Assembly: GCA_964529325.1 (NCBI GenBank)
Contig: CAZGWH010000002.1
Location: 21,385 to 85,384, forward strand
Direction of reading: 5' to 3'
Length of the DNA: 64,000 nucleotides
Source: GCA-2689995 sp964529325
GTDB lineage: Bacteria > Fidelibacterota > Marinisomatia > SCGC-AAA003-L08 > GCA-2689995
Shown here: one piece after another, positions 44,671-53,955 of the stretch
How positions within the stretch are numbered: the stretch's first letter is position 1
How the letters are laid out: every line of letters begins with the position of its first letter
Position numbers and translations under genes: made by a program
Notes under the pieces: generated by a model
The model's input: only the letters and a program-made list of their open reading frames with translations
Told to the model about the DNA's origin: nothing
The model's database searches: none

Positions 44671-47346
44671 ATGAAGCAGTTTATTAATTATATAACCATT
44701 TTGGGATTATTGATTTCAATGTCATTTTCACAAAGTGTTGATGTGTTTTTTGGAGATGTTGATGTGGTGGCAAATACTGCAGAAATTAAATATAATTCTG
44801 ATATTGAAATAGGTGGTGCACAATTTGATTTAATAGGTGCAACATTAGGTGATTATTCAGGAGGTGAAGCTGGGAATGCAGGATGGACAGTAAGTGGTTC
44901 AGAAACAACCTGGTTAGGCTTTTCTTTTGGTGGGATCACTTTACCAGCCGGGGAACATGTTTTAACCGATATTACATTTACTCCAAATAGCGATGAAATT
45001 TGTATTAATGCAGTGGTAATATCAAATTCTACTGGCGGAACAGTGCCTGTAAATATTGGTGAATGTGTTTCATTATCTGGTTCAACTGAAGGATGTATGG
45101 ATGATTCTGCATGTAATTATGATGATACTGCAACAGAAGCATGTAGTGATTGTTGTGAATTTGCAGATGAACACTTTGATTGCGATGGAAATTGTATAGC
45201 TGAATTAGATTGTGAAGATGTGTGTGGTGGTTCTGCTATATATGATGAATGTGGTGAATGTAATGGAAGTGGTGCATCATTTGATTGCGGTGATGGAATG
45301 ATTGTTTGTGAGGAATCTGAATGTTCTTCAACCTTACCAGGCTGTTTGGATGAGGAAGCTTTAAATTATAATCCTGATGCAACAGAAAGTGATGACTCAT
45401 GTTTATTTGATCCATTTGAATGGACTCAGTCAACATCACAAGCATTTTATGTTGTTAATGAATTATTAGTAAATGGTGAAGTAATGGATGCAAATGATTC
45501 ATTATTAGTACTTGGTGCATTTTGTGGTGAAAGTAATATTCAAGTTGGGTCTGCACAGTGGGTAGGTGCTCCTTCGACGATTGTTGTAATGGGTGCTGAT
45601 GGTGTTACACCTGGGACAGAAACATATTGCTTTGGTGGTATGACTAATCCAATTGTGATTCCAGCTGATATTCCATCCTTTAAAGTTTATGATGCTGAAA
45701 ATGATGTATATATGGATGCTTCAATAAGTACATGTTTAGATGCAGAAGGAACAGAAACAGATTGTTCTTGGGCAAATTTTGGTTATAATAATATTTCTGA
45801 ATTATCTGCTGGAGTTACAGTTATTGAAGGTTGTACAGATTTAGATGCATGTAACTATGATGAAACTGCAACTGATGAATGTGATGGAGATAATTCATGT
45901 TGTGAGTATGCAGATGAATTTTATAATTGTGATGATGAATGTGAAAATGATTCAGATGGTGATGAAGTATGCGATGAATTAGAAGTTGTTGGTTGTATGG
46001 ATGATATGGCATGTAACTATGATGAAATGGCAACTGATGATGGTGAGTGCAATTATGAATTAGATTGTGCCGGTGAATGTGGTGGTGAAGCAGAAGAAGA
46101 TGATTGTGGTGTATGTGAAGGTGATGGCTCGACTTGTGTAACTTTTAATGGTACCGAAATGGGGGTTTATTCTGGGGAAGATTGTACTGGCGAATTAGTT
46201 GATACAATTGATGGTTTATGTTATGACCCTGTTACTCATGAAATGGAGCCTACATTTAGCGAAGAAATGTGTACTTATGGTGGCGGAATTTATATTGCAT
46301 TACCAACTTGTATGGATGGATGGACATTTCAGCCTGTAGAAATTGATAACCAAGATGAATGTATGTGTGGTGATGGAGGACTTTGGGATTCAGAATATGA
46401 AGAATGTACATCTGGTGAACAAGGATATAATTTTTGGTTAGATGCTATTCCATTAGACTTAGATGGTCCTATGAGTATTACATTGCTTTATGATGAAGAT
46501 AATAATCCGACAGACATGATTATTAATTTTGCTGGTGAAGGAGATTGTGAATATGATTATGAGTGGCCTGACCAAGAAGCATGTGAAAATGCAGGTGCTG
46601 AATGGGATGATTATAATTGGGAATGTTATGTTGAAGATGAGGATATGTGTAATGAATTAGGTGGGAATTGGGAAGATTCTACAGATATAACTGAATATTC
46701 AGTTGAATTAAATGAATTAATTTTCTTTGATGAAGGAGATGAAATAGTTGCAGAAATTAATGAATATGATTTTGCAACTACATTAACAGTAGTTATGGAG
46801 GGTGGAGAATGTGAATTTGATTACGAATGGCCTGACCAAGAAGCATGTGAATATGAAGGTGCTGAATGGGATGAAGATGAAGAGGAATGTTATATTGAAG
46901 ATATGGATATTTGTAATGAATTAGGTGGTTCATGGGTAGAGAACCCATGTATGGGATTTATTTTTGAAACAGCTAATAACAATGTTTTTGGGTGTACTGA
47001 AGAATCTTATGAAAATTATAACCCTGAGGCTTTAATTGATGATGGTTCATGTGGACTGAGTAATTATAATTCAAATTTACCAGGTCAATTTTATTTAAGT
47101 GAGAATTATCCAAATCCATTTAACCCTGTAACACAAATCTCTTACACAATTCCAGAATATTCAAATGTTGAATTAGCAATATATGATATTCAAGGTAATT
47201 TAGTAGAAATGATTTTCAAGGGCTCTCACAAGCCGGGAGAGTTTAAAGTGAAGATTAATGGTGATAATATGTCATCTGGTTTTTACATGGCTGTATTAAA
47301 GGCTGGTGATTTGATATTAACTCAAAAAATGGTATTGTTAAAATAA
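44671..47346 (+). CDS. Acidic Cys-rich secreted protein: cohesin-like N-domain, 'GCMD' repeats, type-A sorting tail
   Basis: 891 residues. Signal peptide ('LGLLISMSFSQ'), then residues about 22-140 resemble a cohesin/BACON-type beta-sandwich ('VANTAEIKYNSDIEIGGAQFDL', 'GEHVLTDITFTP'). At least five modules of the form 'GC.D..ACNYD..AT' with several Cys follow; one 46-residue segment around 'WPDQEACENAGAEWDD' is duplicated (46543-46680 and 46804-46941). The last 85 residues form a type-A C-terminal sorting domain ('ENYPNPFNPVTQISYTIPE', 'VELAIYDIQGNLV', 'SSGFYMAVLKAGD'), the T9SS export and anchoring signal. Ribosome site AAAGGAG. The cohesin-like call is tentative. Confidence 0.78.
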   Translation: MKQFINYITILGLLISMSFSQSVDVFFGDVDVVANTAEIKYNSDIEIGGAQFDLIGATLGDYSGGEAGNAGWTVSGSETTWLGFSFGGITLPAGEHVLTDITFTPNSDEICINAVVISNSTGGTVPVNIGECVSLSGSTEGCMDDSACNYDDTATEACSDCCEFADEHFDCDGNCIAELDCEDVCGGSAIYDECGECNGSGASFDCGDGMIVCEESECSSTLPGCLDEEALNYNPDATESDDSCLFDPFEWTQSTSQAFYVVNELLVNGEVMDANDSLLVLGAFCGESNIQVGSAQWVGAPSTIVVMGADGVTPGTETYCFGGMTNPIVIPADIPSFKVYDAENDVYMDASISTCLDAEGTETDCSWANFGYNNISELSAGVTVIEGCTDLDACNYDETATDECDGDNSCCEYADEFYNCDDECENDSDGDEVCDELEVVGCMDDMACNYDEMATDDGECNYELDCAGECGGEAEEDDCGVCEGDGSTCVTFNGTEMGVYSGEDCTGELVDTIDGLCYDPVTHEMEPTFSEEMCTYGGGIYIALPTCMDGWTFQPVEIDNQDECMCGDGGLWDSEYEECTSGEQGYNFWLDAIPLDLDGPMSITLLYDEDNNPTDMIINFAGEGDCEYDYEWPDQEACENAGAEWDDYNWECYVEDEDMCNELGGNWEDSTDITEYSVELNELIFFDEGDEIVAEINEYDFATTLTVVMEGGECEFDYEWPDQEACEYEGAEWDEDEEECYIEDMDICNELGGSWVENPCMGFIFETANNNVFGCTEESYENYNPEALIDDGSCGLSNYNSNLPGQFYLSENYPNPFNPVTQISYTIPEYSNVELAIYDIQGNLVEMIFKGSHKPGEFKVKINGDNMSSGFYMAVLKAGDLILTQKMVLLK

Positions 47347-47366
47347 TCAGATTAATTCAAATATTT

Positions 47367-47393
47367 AAAAGCCCTCGAATGAGGGCTTTTTTT
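47367..47393 (+). terminator. Rho-independent terminator
   Basis: AAAAGCCCTC (47367-47376), loop GAAT, GAGGGCTTTT (47381-47390) and three more T form a strong hairpin after the Cys-rich protein gene. Confidence 0.93.
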
Positions 47394-47464
47394 GTATAAA
47401 GAATATTTTGTTTATGTCGATATTAAAAGTGAATAATTACATATAATCTCAATTGGAGAATGCA

Positions 47465-48808
47465 TTGAAAATATTTATATTTACTATTTCTTTTTTTCTA
47501 ATTTCATGTTCAAGTTATAATGTGAAAACCTATAATGATGAATTTGATCATTATGAATGGATTCGCTTTGAAAAAAATATTATTCCAGAAGATTACCCTG
47601 GAATTGATATTGAAATAAATCCACAAAAGTGGGTTCAAGGGGAAACCGAAATATATTCCTTACAAGTCCTATTAAGAGGTATAGATGAATTAGAAGTTTC
47701 GAATGGGTTTAGTTTATTATTATCTATAGATGGTAAACGAATAAATCTAGGAAATAATGTTAATAAAGCCTTTAGAGAAATGGTATCAAAAAGTGAGGTA
47801 TATGAAGAAGCATGGTTTGAAATTGATAAAGAAATTTTATTTAATATTGCACTTTCTAAATCTATTAAATTTAAATTAATTGGAGAAACTGAATTTGTTC
47901 AAGGAGAATTTTCTACATTTAATTTAAATACGTTTAATGAATTTTACCGAAATAATGTTGATAATTCAATTTGGGAATTACCCTCTTTTGAAGATGATGT
48001 AAATGATAAAAAATTCAGTTTAAGAATCCCTATAAATTTAAAACCTAAAACTACATTGAATTTATTTTCAGATATTTTACTACAAAATGGTTGGTCTGGA
48101 GAAATTACTGAGTTTGAATGGGATTATCATATTGATGATATTAGTTTTATACAAAAAATTGATTTATTATTTTCTTTACCAGAAGGAGAAAAAGATTTTT
48201 ATTATCCAGAATTTTCAATTCTTGAATTAATGTTTACGGAACAGAATATTATTCCGTTGTCAACAAAAAATCAATTTCAAGAATATTCATGTTCAAAATG
48301 TCCCCAATCATTTCCAATCACAGATTATCCATTTTTATTCCCAAACAAAACGAATGAAGAATTATTGATCTATAACAATTGGTCAGCATTTAGAAATGAA
48401 GGAAATGTTTATTTAGTTTTAGGAATAGACAATAAATTATCTGTGAGTGAAATATTTGGTTATTTAAGTGAATATTTCCAAACTGAAACCAAAACAGATA
48501 TTAAGTTATTAAAAGAAAAAGTAAATAAAAATTATCAATTTAAAAAAGATAATAATGAAGCATATTTTTTAGTTCAGGAGTTTTTAAAAGAAAATGGTTA
48601 TTATCATGGGCCGATAGATGGATTATTTGGTAAAAAGTCTATAATTTCATTTCAGAAATTTTTAAGAAGTAAAGATTTTTATAATAATGAAATTACAGGT
48701 GAAAAGAATGAATATTTTACAAATGCAATTTTTGAATATCAAAAATTTATGGAAGTAAAAGAAACAGGCTGGATAAATTTATCAATGGCTAAAAAAATGA
48801 ATAAATAA
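47465..48808 (+). CDS. Lipoprotein with C-terminal peptidoglycan-binding domain
   Basis: 447 residues from the TTG at 47465, which has TTGGAG at proper distance; the TTG at 47453 would add four residues. Lipobox 'FFLISC' near residue 15. The middle part is unassigned beta-rich sequence. The C-terminal 80 residues are a PG_binding_1 domain: 'FLVQEFLKENGYYHGPIDGLFGKKSIISFQKFL', with a second half-repeat after it. Possibly a cell-wall-attached outer-membrane lipoprotein. It begins after the terminator and has its own transcription start. Confidence 0.72.
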   Translation: MKIFIFTISFFLISCSSYNVKTYNDEFDHYEWIRFEKNIIPEDYPGIDIEINPQKWVQGETEIYSLQVLLRGIDELEVSNGFSLLLSIDGKRINLGNNVNKAFREMVSKSEVYEEAWFEIDKEILFNIALSKSIKFKLIGETEFVQGEFSTFNLNTFNEFYRNNVDNSIWELPSFEDDVNDKKFSLRIPINLKPKTTLNLFSDILLQNGWSGEITEFEWDYHIDDISFIQKIDLLFSLPEGEKDFYYPEFSILELMFTEQNIIPLSTKNQFQEYSCSKCPQSFPITDYPFLFPNKTNEELLIYNNWSAFRNEGNVYLVLGIDNKLSVSEIFGYLSEYFQTETKTDIKLLKEKVNKNYQFKKDNNEAYFLVQEFLKENGYYHGPIDGLFGKKSIISFQKFLRSKDFYNNEITGEKNEYFTNAIFEYQKFMEVKETGWINLSMAKKMNK

Positions 48809-48857
48809 TATTTGGATTAAGAATTATTAAAGCTATAATTTTAGCTAAATCTAATCG

Positions 48858-48938
48858 CTCATTACATGCTACTTACATGGCCTGGGACGGTGTAATGAGA
48901 AGGCAGGAGCCGAGGGAACCTTTCCCTCGGCTCTTTTT
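48858..48938 (+). terminator. Structured element: long-loop hairpin followed by bidirectional terminator
   Basis: A 9-bp perfect stem, CTCATTACA (48858-48866) with TGTAATGAG (48891-48899), encloses 24 bases. Seven bases later a 12-bp GC-rich stem, GAGCCGAGGGAA (48907-48918) with TTCCCTCGGCTC (48922-48933), runs into TTTTTAT. The second hairpin ends both convergent transcripts (47465 gene and hflC). The first hairpin has no explanation as a terminator and may be an RNA element or protein site. Confidence 0.8.
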
Positions 48939-48959
48939 ATACCTTCCAATTCTACTTTA

Positions 48960-49907
48960 TTAATTATTTGAACCTAAATATTTTAAAAATTTATTATTGG
49001 TTGATAATATTAGTGATGTTGTTGAATCTACTGTCGAGGAATATGCATTTAAAGATTCTATAAAATTATAAAAATCAGGTGCTTTTTTATATGAATCAGC
49101 ATAAATGCTAACTGCTTCGGCATCAGCTTGACCTCTTATTTTTTGAGCATCTAAATATGAGCCAGATAAAATCTCTTTCTCTTTTTGGATTTGCTGTCCT
49201 ATTATTTCTTCTTTTTGACCACGACCTTGAGCTCTATATTTTTCAGCAATGGTATTCTGTGCAGTTATCATTCGATTGAATAAATCTTGTTGCACTCTAG
49301 AATTATAGTCAATTCGTTTTAATTGAACATCAACAACTGTAATTCCAATATCTAATTCGATTAATTTTTCACTCACAGAATTTAATATATTTTGTGTTAT
49401 ATCTCTTCTTGCACCACTTATTATTATTTCTGCTGTTTTATTTTCAACTGTATTAGTATTCATAAAATCAAAACTATCTTTTGGCATTTCTCGGTCAGAG
49501 TAACGGACAATTTCTTCCATTACCTTTCCTGTAATTTCATTACGGATAGCACCATCAATTATATCATCTAATAATGATTGCGCAAGCATTTCATTTCGTG
49601 CAGATTTATAAAATTTTAAAGGATCTGAAATTACCCATCGAGCAAAACTATCTATAAAAATGTATTTATTATCTTTTGTTGGAATTTCTTCAGGTTTACC
49701 ATCCCATTCTAAAATTCGTTTATCAAACTTGATTACAGTATTCATAATTGGTAATTTAAAATGTAACCCTGCATCTACAATGGGTTTATCACTAATTGGA
49801 TTACCAAATTTTAATATTATAGCTTGTTCCCCTTCATTTAAAATATAAAATGAAGATGAAATTCCAATTAATATTGGAATAATTAAAAATAAAAGTTGCT
49901 TTTTCAT
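48960..49907 (-). CDS. hflC: HflC, SPFH-domain partner of HflK
   Basis: 315 residues. One N-terminal helix ('LLFLIIPILIGISSSFYIL') then the SPFH/prohibitin domain ('EGEQAIILKFGNPI', 'DAGLHFKLPIMNTVIKFDKRILEWDG') and a helical tail ('AEKYRAQGRGQKEEIIGQQIQKE'). With HflK it forms the periplasmic HflKC cage around FtsH. It directly abuts hflK (no intergenic bases). Confidence 0.92.
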   Translation of the reverse strand: MKKQLLFLIIPILIGISSSFYILNEGEQAIILKFGNPISDKPIVDAGLHFKLPIMNTVIKFDKRILEWDGKPEEIPTKDNKYIFIDSFARWVISDPLKFYKSARNEMLAQSLLDDIIDGAIRNEITGKVMEEIVRYSDREMPKDSFDFMNTNTVENKTAEIIISGARRDITQNILNSVSEKLIELDIGITVVDVQLKRIDYNSRVQQDLFNRMITAQNTIAEKYRAQGRGQKEEIIGQQIQKEKEILSGSYLDAQKIRGQADAEAVSIYADSYKKAPDFYNFIESLNAYSSTVDSTTSLILSTNNKFLKYLGSNN

Positions 49908-50891
49908 TTAATTACCTTTCTTTTGAAGGTTTAATAATGGAAGAAAATTTTCTAATTGTGCATCAATAATTATTTTATTGGGCACTTTTGATAATACTTT
50001 TTTCATCGTTTCTATATAAAGTCTATCTTTTGTAATTTGAGGTGATTTTTTATATTCTTTAGAAACATTATTAAACATTTCTACATCACCTTTAGCTTCA
50101 TTTGTTCTCTGAATTGCATAACCTTCAGCTTCTTTCACTAGTCTTTTAGCTTTACCTTCAGCTTGATAAATAATTTTATTAAAATCTTTCCTTGCTTCAT
50201 TTATCATTGCTTCTTGTTCCTGTTTTGCTCTATTTACTTCGTTAAATGAATCGGATACTGGTCCTGGTGGGACTAATCCTTGAAGTTGAACTAATTGAAT
50301 CGAAATACCGGAGTCATAAGAGTCTAATATATTTTGCATTTCTTCTTTTGCCATAATATTAATATTTTCTCGCTCAGATTGTAAAGCTTCTGTGAAAGAT
50401 CTATCTCCAACCATTAAACTCATTACTGCCTCAGAAACATCTCTTATTGTATTTCGAGGATCTTTAACTTTAAATAAATAATTCTTAGGATCTTTAATAT
50501 TATATTGAACAATCCATTCAACTTCAGCAATATTTAAATCACCTGTTAACATCCAAGATTCATCTTGATAATTTTTTGTTGAATATTGTGTTCGCGTTCC
50601 AGATCTTCGAGTTCTAAATCCAAATTCTTCCTTGTATTGCCGAGCCACTTGGATTTTATAGACTTTATCTATTCCGAGTGGGAGTTTGAATTTTAAGCCT
50701 GGAGTTGTTGTACCTATATATTTTCCAAATCGGAGTACTACTCCGTTTTCATTAGCATCTACTTTATAAGCAGATGTGAAAATTCCTAATAATATTACGA
50801 CACCAATTATGATAAATATTGGAGTTGATCCACTTATCAAATTAGGAGGTATATTAAGATTAGGAGGTGTAAAGTTTGTATTGTCTGACAT
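49908..50891 (-). CDS. hflK: HflK, SPFH-domain regulator of FtsH
   Basis: 327 residues. Membrane helix near 22-42 ('IFIIIGVVILLGIFTSAYKV') and SPFH domain with 'GVVLRFGKYIGTTTPGLKFKLPLGIDKVYKI'. 'QLVQLQGLVPPGPVSDSFNEVNRAKQEQE' is the HflK-specific stretch. It begins at ATG preceded by GAGGTTAAC. Gene order hflK-hflC is canonical. The upstream Gly-rich N-tail of E. coli HflK is missing. Confidence 0.92.
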   Translation of the reverse strand: MSDNTNFTPPNLNIPPNLISGSTPIFIIIGVVILLGIFTSAYKVDANENGVVLRFGKYIGTTTPGLKFKLPLGIDKVYKIQVARQYKEEFGFRTRRSGTRTQYSTKNYQDESWMLTGDLNIAEVEWIVQYNIKDPKNYLFKVKDPRNTIRDVSEAVMSLMVGDRSFTEALQSERENINIMAKEEMQNILDSYDSGISIQLVQLQGLVPPGPVSDSFNEVNRAKQEQEAMINEARKDFNKIIYQAEGKAKRLVKEAEGYAIQRTNEAKGDVEMFNNVSKEYKKSPQITKDRLYIETMKKVLSKVPNKIIIDAQLENFLPLLNLQKKGN

Positions 50892-50958
50892 TGTTAACCT
50901 CGTTTATTATTTAAAAATTGAATAGGTAAAATTACTACTTATTTAGTTTATGATTATG

Positions 50959-52632
50959 CTAAAATCCTAAATATTGCCAATAATTAGAATTTAAATTCCA
51001 AATATCTGAAATATTTATATCTATTTCGCAAATAGGAAATTGATTTTTAAGTTTGAAATATTTTTTATGATCATTTTTAACAAGTAATAAAAATAATTCA
51101 TTTTGAAAATAGGGGCTAATTTTAATTGAAGATTGATTTGGATTTAAATTAAAATAATTCCTTTTATCCTTTACATTAAATCCGATATAGAAATTAAAAT
51201 CTGATAAATTATTTAATATTTGAATCTCACATAATCCATTATTTGGAAGGTGAACAAAAAGTGTATCTTCACTTAATTTTAAAATATCGATTATTTTATT
51301 GTCAAAAATAAAATTATTTGAAATTGATGAATTTATATTTAATTTTGAATTTAATAATTCAAAATCTACTTTTAACGAATCAAACCCTACTGAATAAAAT
51401 GTATATGTGCTATTTTTTTCAATATTTATAGGTTTCTTTGGATTTACAAAATTCCCAAATGAATTAAATATTTCAAATTTTTCTGTGGTTATTGGTTTAA
51501 TATATAATTGCTTAGATTCGAATTGATTATTTATCCAGCTTGAAAAATTAAAAAATGAATAAATAAAAATTATAAAAATGATTAACGAAATTAATACAAA
51601 AGAAATTGGACCAGATTCAGTTTTCTTTTTAATATTTTTCAAATACAATTCAGAATTTCCTAATAAATTATATTGAAGCCAACATGGATTTGAATAGCCA
51701 TATTTTTCAATAAATATTTGTTTTGTATTTAAAAATGATGTTCCAATATCTATCCCTTTTATAAATTCATTATAAAATATAACTGCAAATTTTTTACTAA
51801 ACTCAGTGTTTATTAATCCTGATGTATATAAAATAGATTCCACGCCATTTGTTTTCAATTGATAAATAAAGTTTGCATCATTTATTCTTTTTTCAATTCC
51901 ACATGTATTACTAAATATAAAATCAGGGAAATTATTTAACTCAAAAAGAGTTTTAATGTCAATTATTTCATCATCATTCCATTTCCAACCACTTTGATTT
52001 TGAGTAGTTTGAATATAATGTCCTGAATAATGAAATATTTTCGACGATGAAAATACTTCTGAAATTTCTTTTTTATTGTGGAATGGTCCTAAGATTGGTC
52101 CTGTAAATAATTGATTCCCATTTTCTAATATTTCTGAAATTTCAATTAACTCGTTTTCAACTGATTCATTTATATCATTATCACAACTGAAATTACCAAT
52201 TAAATTAATATGTTGTTGATTTTTATTATTTGAAAATGATTGTGTTTTTGGAATATTTCTTATTAATTGAAAATATTCAGATAAAAAATAATCTCCAGTA
52301 TAAAGAAATTCAAATGGTATAAATCCTAAACTTTGATCAAAATCAATTAATATTTTAGGTGAAAGTGTATTCTTTTCAGTTTCAATATCATTTATAAATG
52401 ATGAAAAACATATATTGAAAAGAGCGTTGGCACCTATTTTAAAGTCATTAAATAGTTCAATTCGAAGATGGAAATGTTGGTTTATTTCATTTAATTGACT
52501 ATTTAATCGCGTTGAAACATTAATTACTTCATTTAAATTACAAATATATTCAATTGTATTAGATGAGTGGTTTTTTTGATATAAAATCCTGAAATTATCA
52601 TTTTCAGTAGATATAAATTGGAACTTTAACAT
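50959..52632 (-). CDS. Membrane-anchored CHAT-domain (caspase-like) protease
   Basis: 557 residues, no signal peptide. Residues about 90-335 form a CHAT domain. The His motif 'KIFHYSGHY' places the catalytic His at 205 (Tyr instead of the usual Gly follows), and the Cys motif 'FIFSNTCGIEKR' gives C244. Downstream 'NGVESILYTSG', 'FAVIFYNEFIKGIDIGTSFLNTKQ' and 'PCWLQYNLLGN' match the family. A single membrane helix (about 342-361) leads to about 195 beta-rich residues, probably periplasmic. It is the last gene of an operon with an ECF sigma factor and an anti-sigma-like protein (5-bp gap). The likely role is signal-dependent cleavage, for example of the anti-sigma; this is inference. Confidence 0.8.
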   Translation of the reverse strand: MLKFQFISTENDNFRILYQKNHSSNTIEYICNLNEVINVSTRLNSQLNEINQHFHLRIELFNDFKIGANALFNICFSSFINDIETEKNTLSPKILIDFDQSLGFIPFEFLYTGDYFLSEYFQLIRNIPKTQSFSNNKNQQHINLIGNFSCDNDINESVENELIEISEILENGNQLFTGPILGPFHNKKEISEVFSSSKIFHYSGHYIQTTQNQSGWKWNDDEIIDIKTLFELNNFPDFIFSNTCGIEKRINDANFIYQLKTNGVESILYTSGLINTEFSKKFAVIFYNEFIKGIDIGTSFLNTKQIFIEKYGYSNPCWLQYNLLGNSELYLKNIKKKTESGPISFVLISLIIFIIFIYSFFNFSSWINNQFESKQLYIKPITTEKFEIFNSFGNFVNPKKPINIEKNSTYTFYSVGFDSLKVDFELLNSKLNINSSISNNFIFDNKIIDILKLSEDTLFVHLPNNGLCEIQILNNLSDFNFYIGFNVKDKRNYFNLNPNQSSIKISPYFQNELFLLLVKNDHKKYFKLKNQFPICEIDINISDIWNLNSNYWQYLGF

Positions 52633-52637
52633 AGAGA

Positions 52638-53279
52638 TTAGGAAATGTTTAAGTTGATTTCCCCAAGATTTTTCTTTTTATTGATTGAAATTTTATATTT
52701 ACCTTTATTAATAATCACTGATTTTGTAGTACCTGTTGAATCAGTTAATAGTGAATTCAATATTTCATCGTTTTGCACTAGTTTAAATTGAATATTTTTT
52801 ATAGGAAAATCATTTTTAGCCTTCAATTTAAAATGAATTGAAATTGTTAACTCATCTATGGGTGTACAAATACAAGTAATAAAATATTTATTTAATTCAT
52901 TTTTAAAAAATAATTCAGTTTTAGTATTACTTCTAAATGCAGGCATTGGAGAAATAGGTGCTAAAAATTCAAAACCAGAAATAATATCTAATCCATTACT
53001 CAATATAGATAAAGCAATATCCATTATGTTTTTTTCTTCATAGCCTAGCCTTGTTAAAATAGATTTATGAAGATGTGTGGGTGGTTTTGAAATGATTGGA
53101 TTTGTTATTACTCGTGTTAATTCATTTACAAATTTTAATAAATCAGGATTTAATTCAATTAGTTGTTTTATTCTATTATTTTCAGATTTATTTAAATTTC
53201 CATCAATATATGCTAATATTGTTTCCTGCTTAATATTTAAGTTTAATTCTATTAATAATTTTTTTAATTCGTTATTCAT
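52638..53279 (-). CDS. Anti-sigma-like protein of the CHAT operon
   Basis: 213 residues. Not a recognised family. The N-terminus ('LAYIDGNLNKSENNRIKQLI', then 'NPDLLKFVNEL') has the helical pattern of anti-sigma domains but lacks the HxxxCxxC zinc site. The C-terminal third is an Ig/CarboxypepD-like beta domain with a 'LTDSTGTTKSVIINKGKYKI' strand-turn pattern. No membrane helix is seen. It lies between the sigma gene (21-bp gap) and the CHAT gene (5-bp gap), which is the main reason to think of an anti-sigma factor, adaptor or CHAT substrate. Confidence 0.6.
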   Translation of the reverse strand: MNNELKKLLIELNLNIKQETILAYIDGNLNKSENNRIKQLIELNPDLLKFVNELTRVITNPIISKPPTHLHKSILTRLGYEEKNIMDIALSILSNGLDIISGFEFLAPISPMPAFRSNTKTELFFKNELNKYFITCICTPIDELTISIHFKLKAKNDFPIKNIQFKLVQNDEILNSLLTDSTGTTKSVIINKGKYKISINKKKNLGEINLNIS

Positions 53280-53300
53280 AATTATTTGACGATGGTTATA

Positions 53301-53852
53301 TTAAATTTCTTCTAAAAATTGTTTTATTTTTTTTATTGCCCTAAACTTCAAACTACTAATTGTATTAATTGATTTATTTAGTTGCTCAGCAATTTCTTTT
53401 TCTTTCATTTGATTAAAATAAAATAATTCAATTACTTGTTTTTCATTTTCCTTTAAACTTTTAATTGCTTGTTTAAGGCTATAAATATCAGCAAAGTCTG
53501 TAAAATGTGAAGTAATCTCAATATTTTCGATACTTTCATAATTTTTTGATTTATTATATCCAGCAGATTTTATATAATCTAAAATTGTATTTACAGCTAT
53601 TTTATAAAGAAATGTAGAAAATTTTGACTTACCTTCCCACATTCTAATTCGTTTTTTATTGTTTGAAAATAATTTTAATATTATTTCTTGAAATAAGTCT
53701 TCTCTATCTGATTCAGATAACTGATCATATTTATAAAGTGCACCCCAAATTAATGGTTCTATTAATTTAATAAATTCAATTACTGAAGAATTATCGTCCT
53801 CGAGTACTTTATTTATCAAATTTCTATTCAGATTGTCGAAAGATTGGTTCAT
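53301..53852 (-). CDS. ECF-type RNA polymerase sigma factor
   Basis: 183 residues. Region 2 ('LSESDREDLFQEIILKLFSN', 'MWEGKSKFSTFLYKIAVNTILDYI') and region 4 ('LKENEKQVIELFYFNQMKEKEIAEQL', 'NTISSLKFRAIKKIKQFL') are both complete, with no sigma region 3. It directs transcription of an unknown regulon. It is the first gene of a three-gene operon with an anti-sigma-like protein and a CHAT protease; the divergent strand carries the small-membrane-protein/SelW genes. Confidence 0.88.
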   Translation of the reverse strand: MNQSFDNLNRNLINKVLEDDNSSVIEFIKLIEPLIWGALYKYDQLSESDREDLFQEIILKLFSNNKKRIRMWEGKSKFSTFLYKIAVNTILDYIKSAGYNKSKNYESIENIEITSHFTDFADIYSLKQAIKSLKENEKQVIELFYFNQMKEKEIAEQLNKSINTISSLKFRAIKKIKQFLEEI

Positions 53853-53955
53853 TTTACTATGTAATATTATTGACTTGAAAACAGTAAAAACAAAAGAATC
53901 TTATAAAATAATCATTTTTCTTTTTAAAAAGGGCATAAATAGTTGAAATTTCAGC

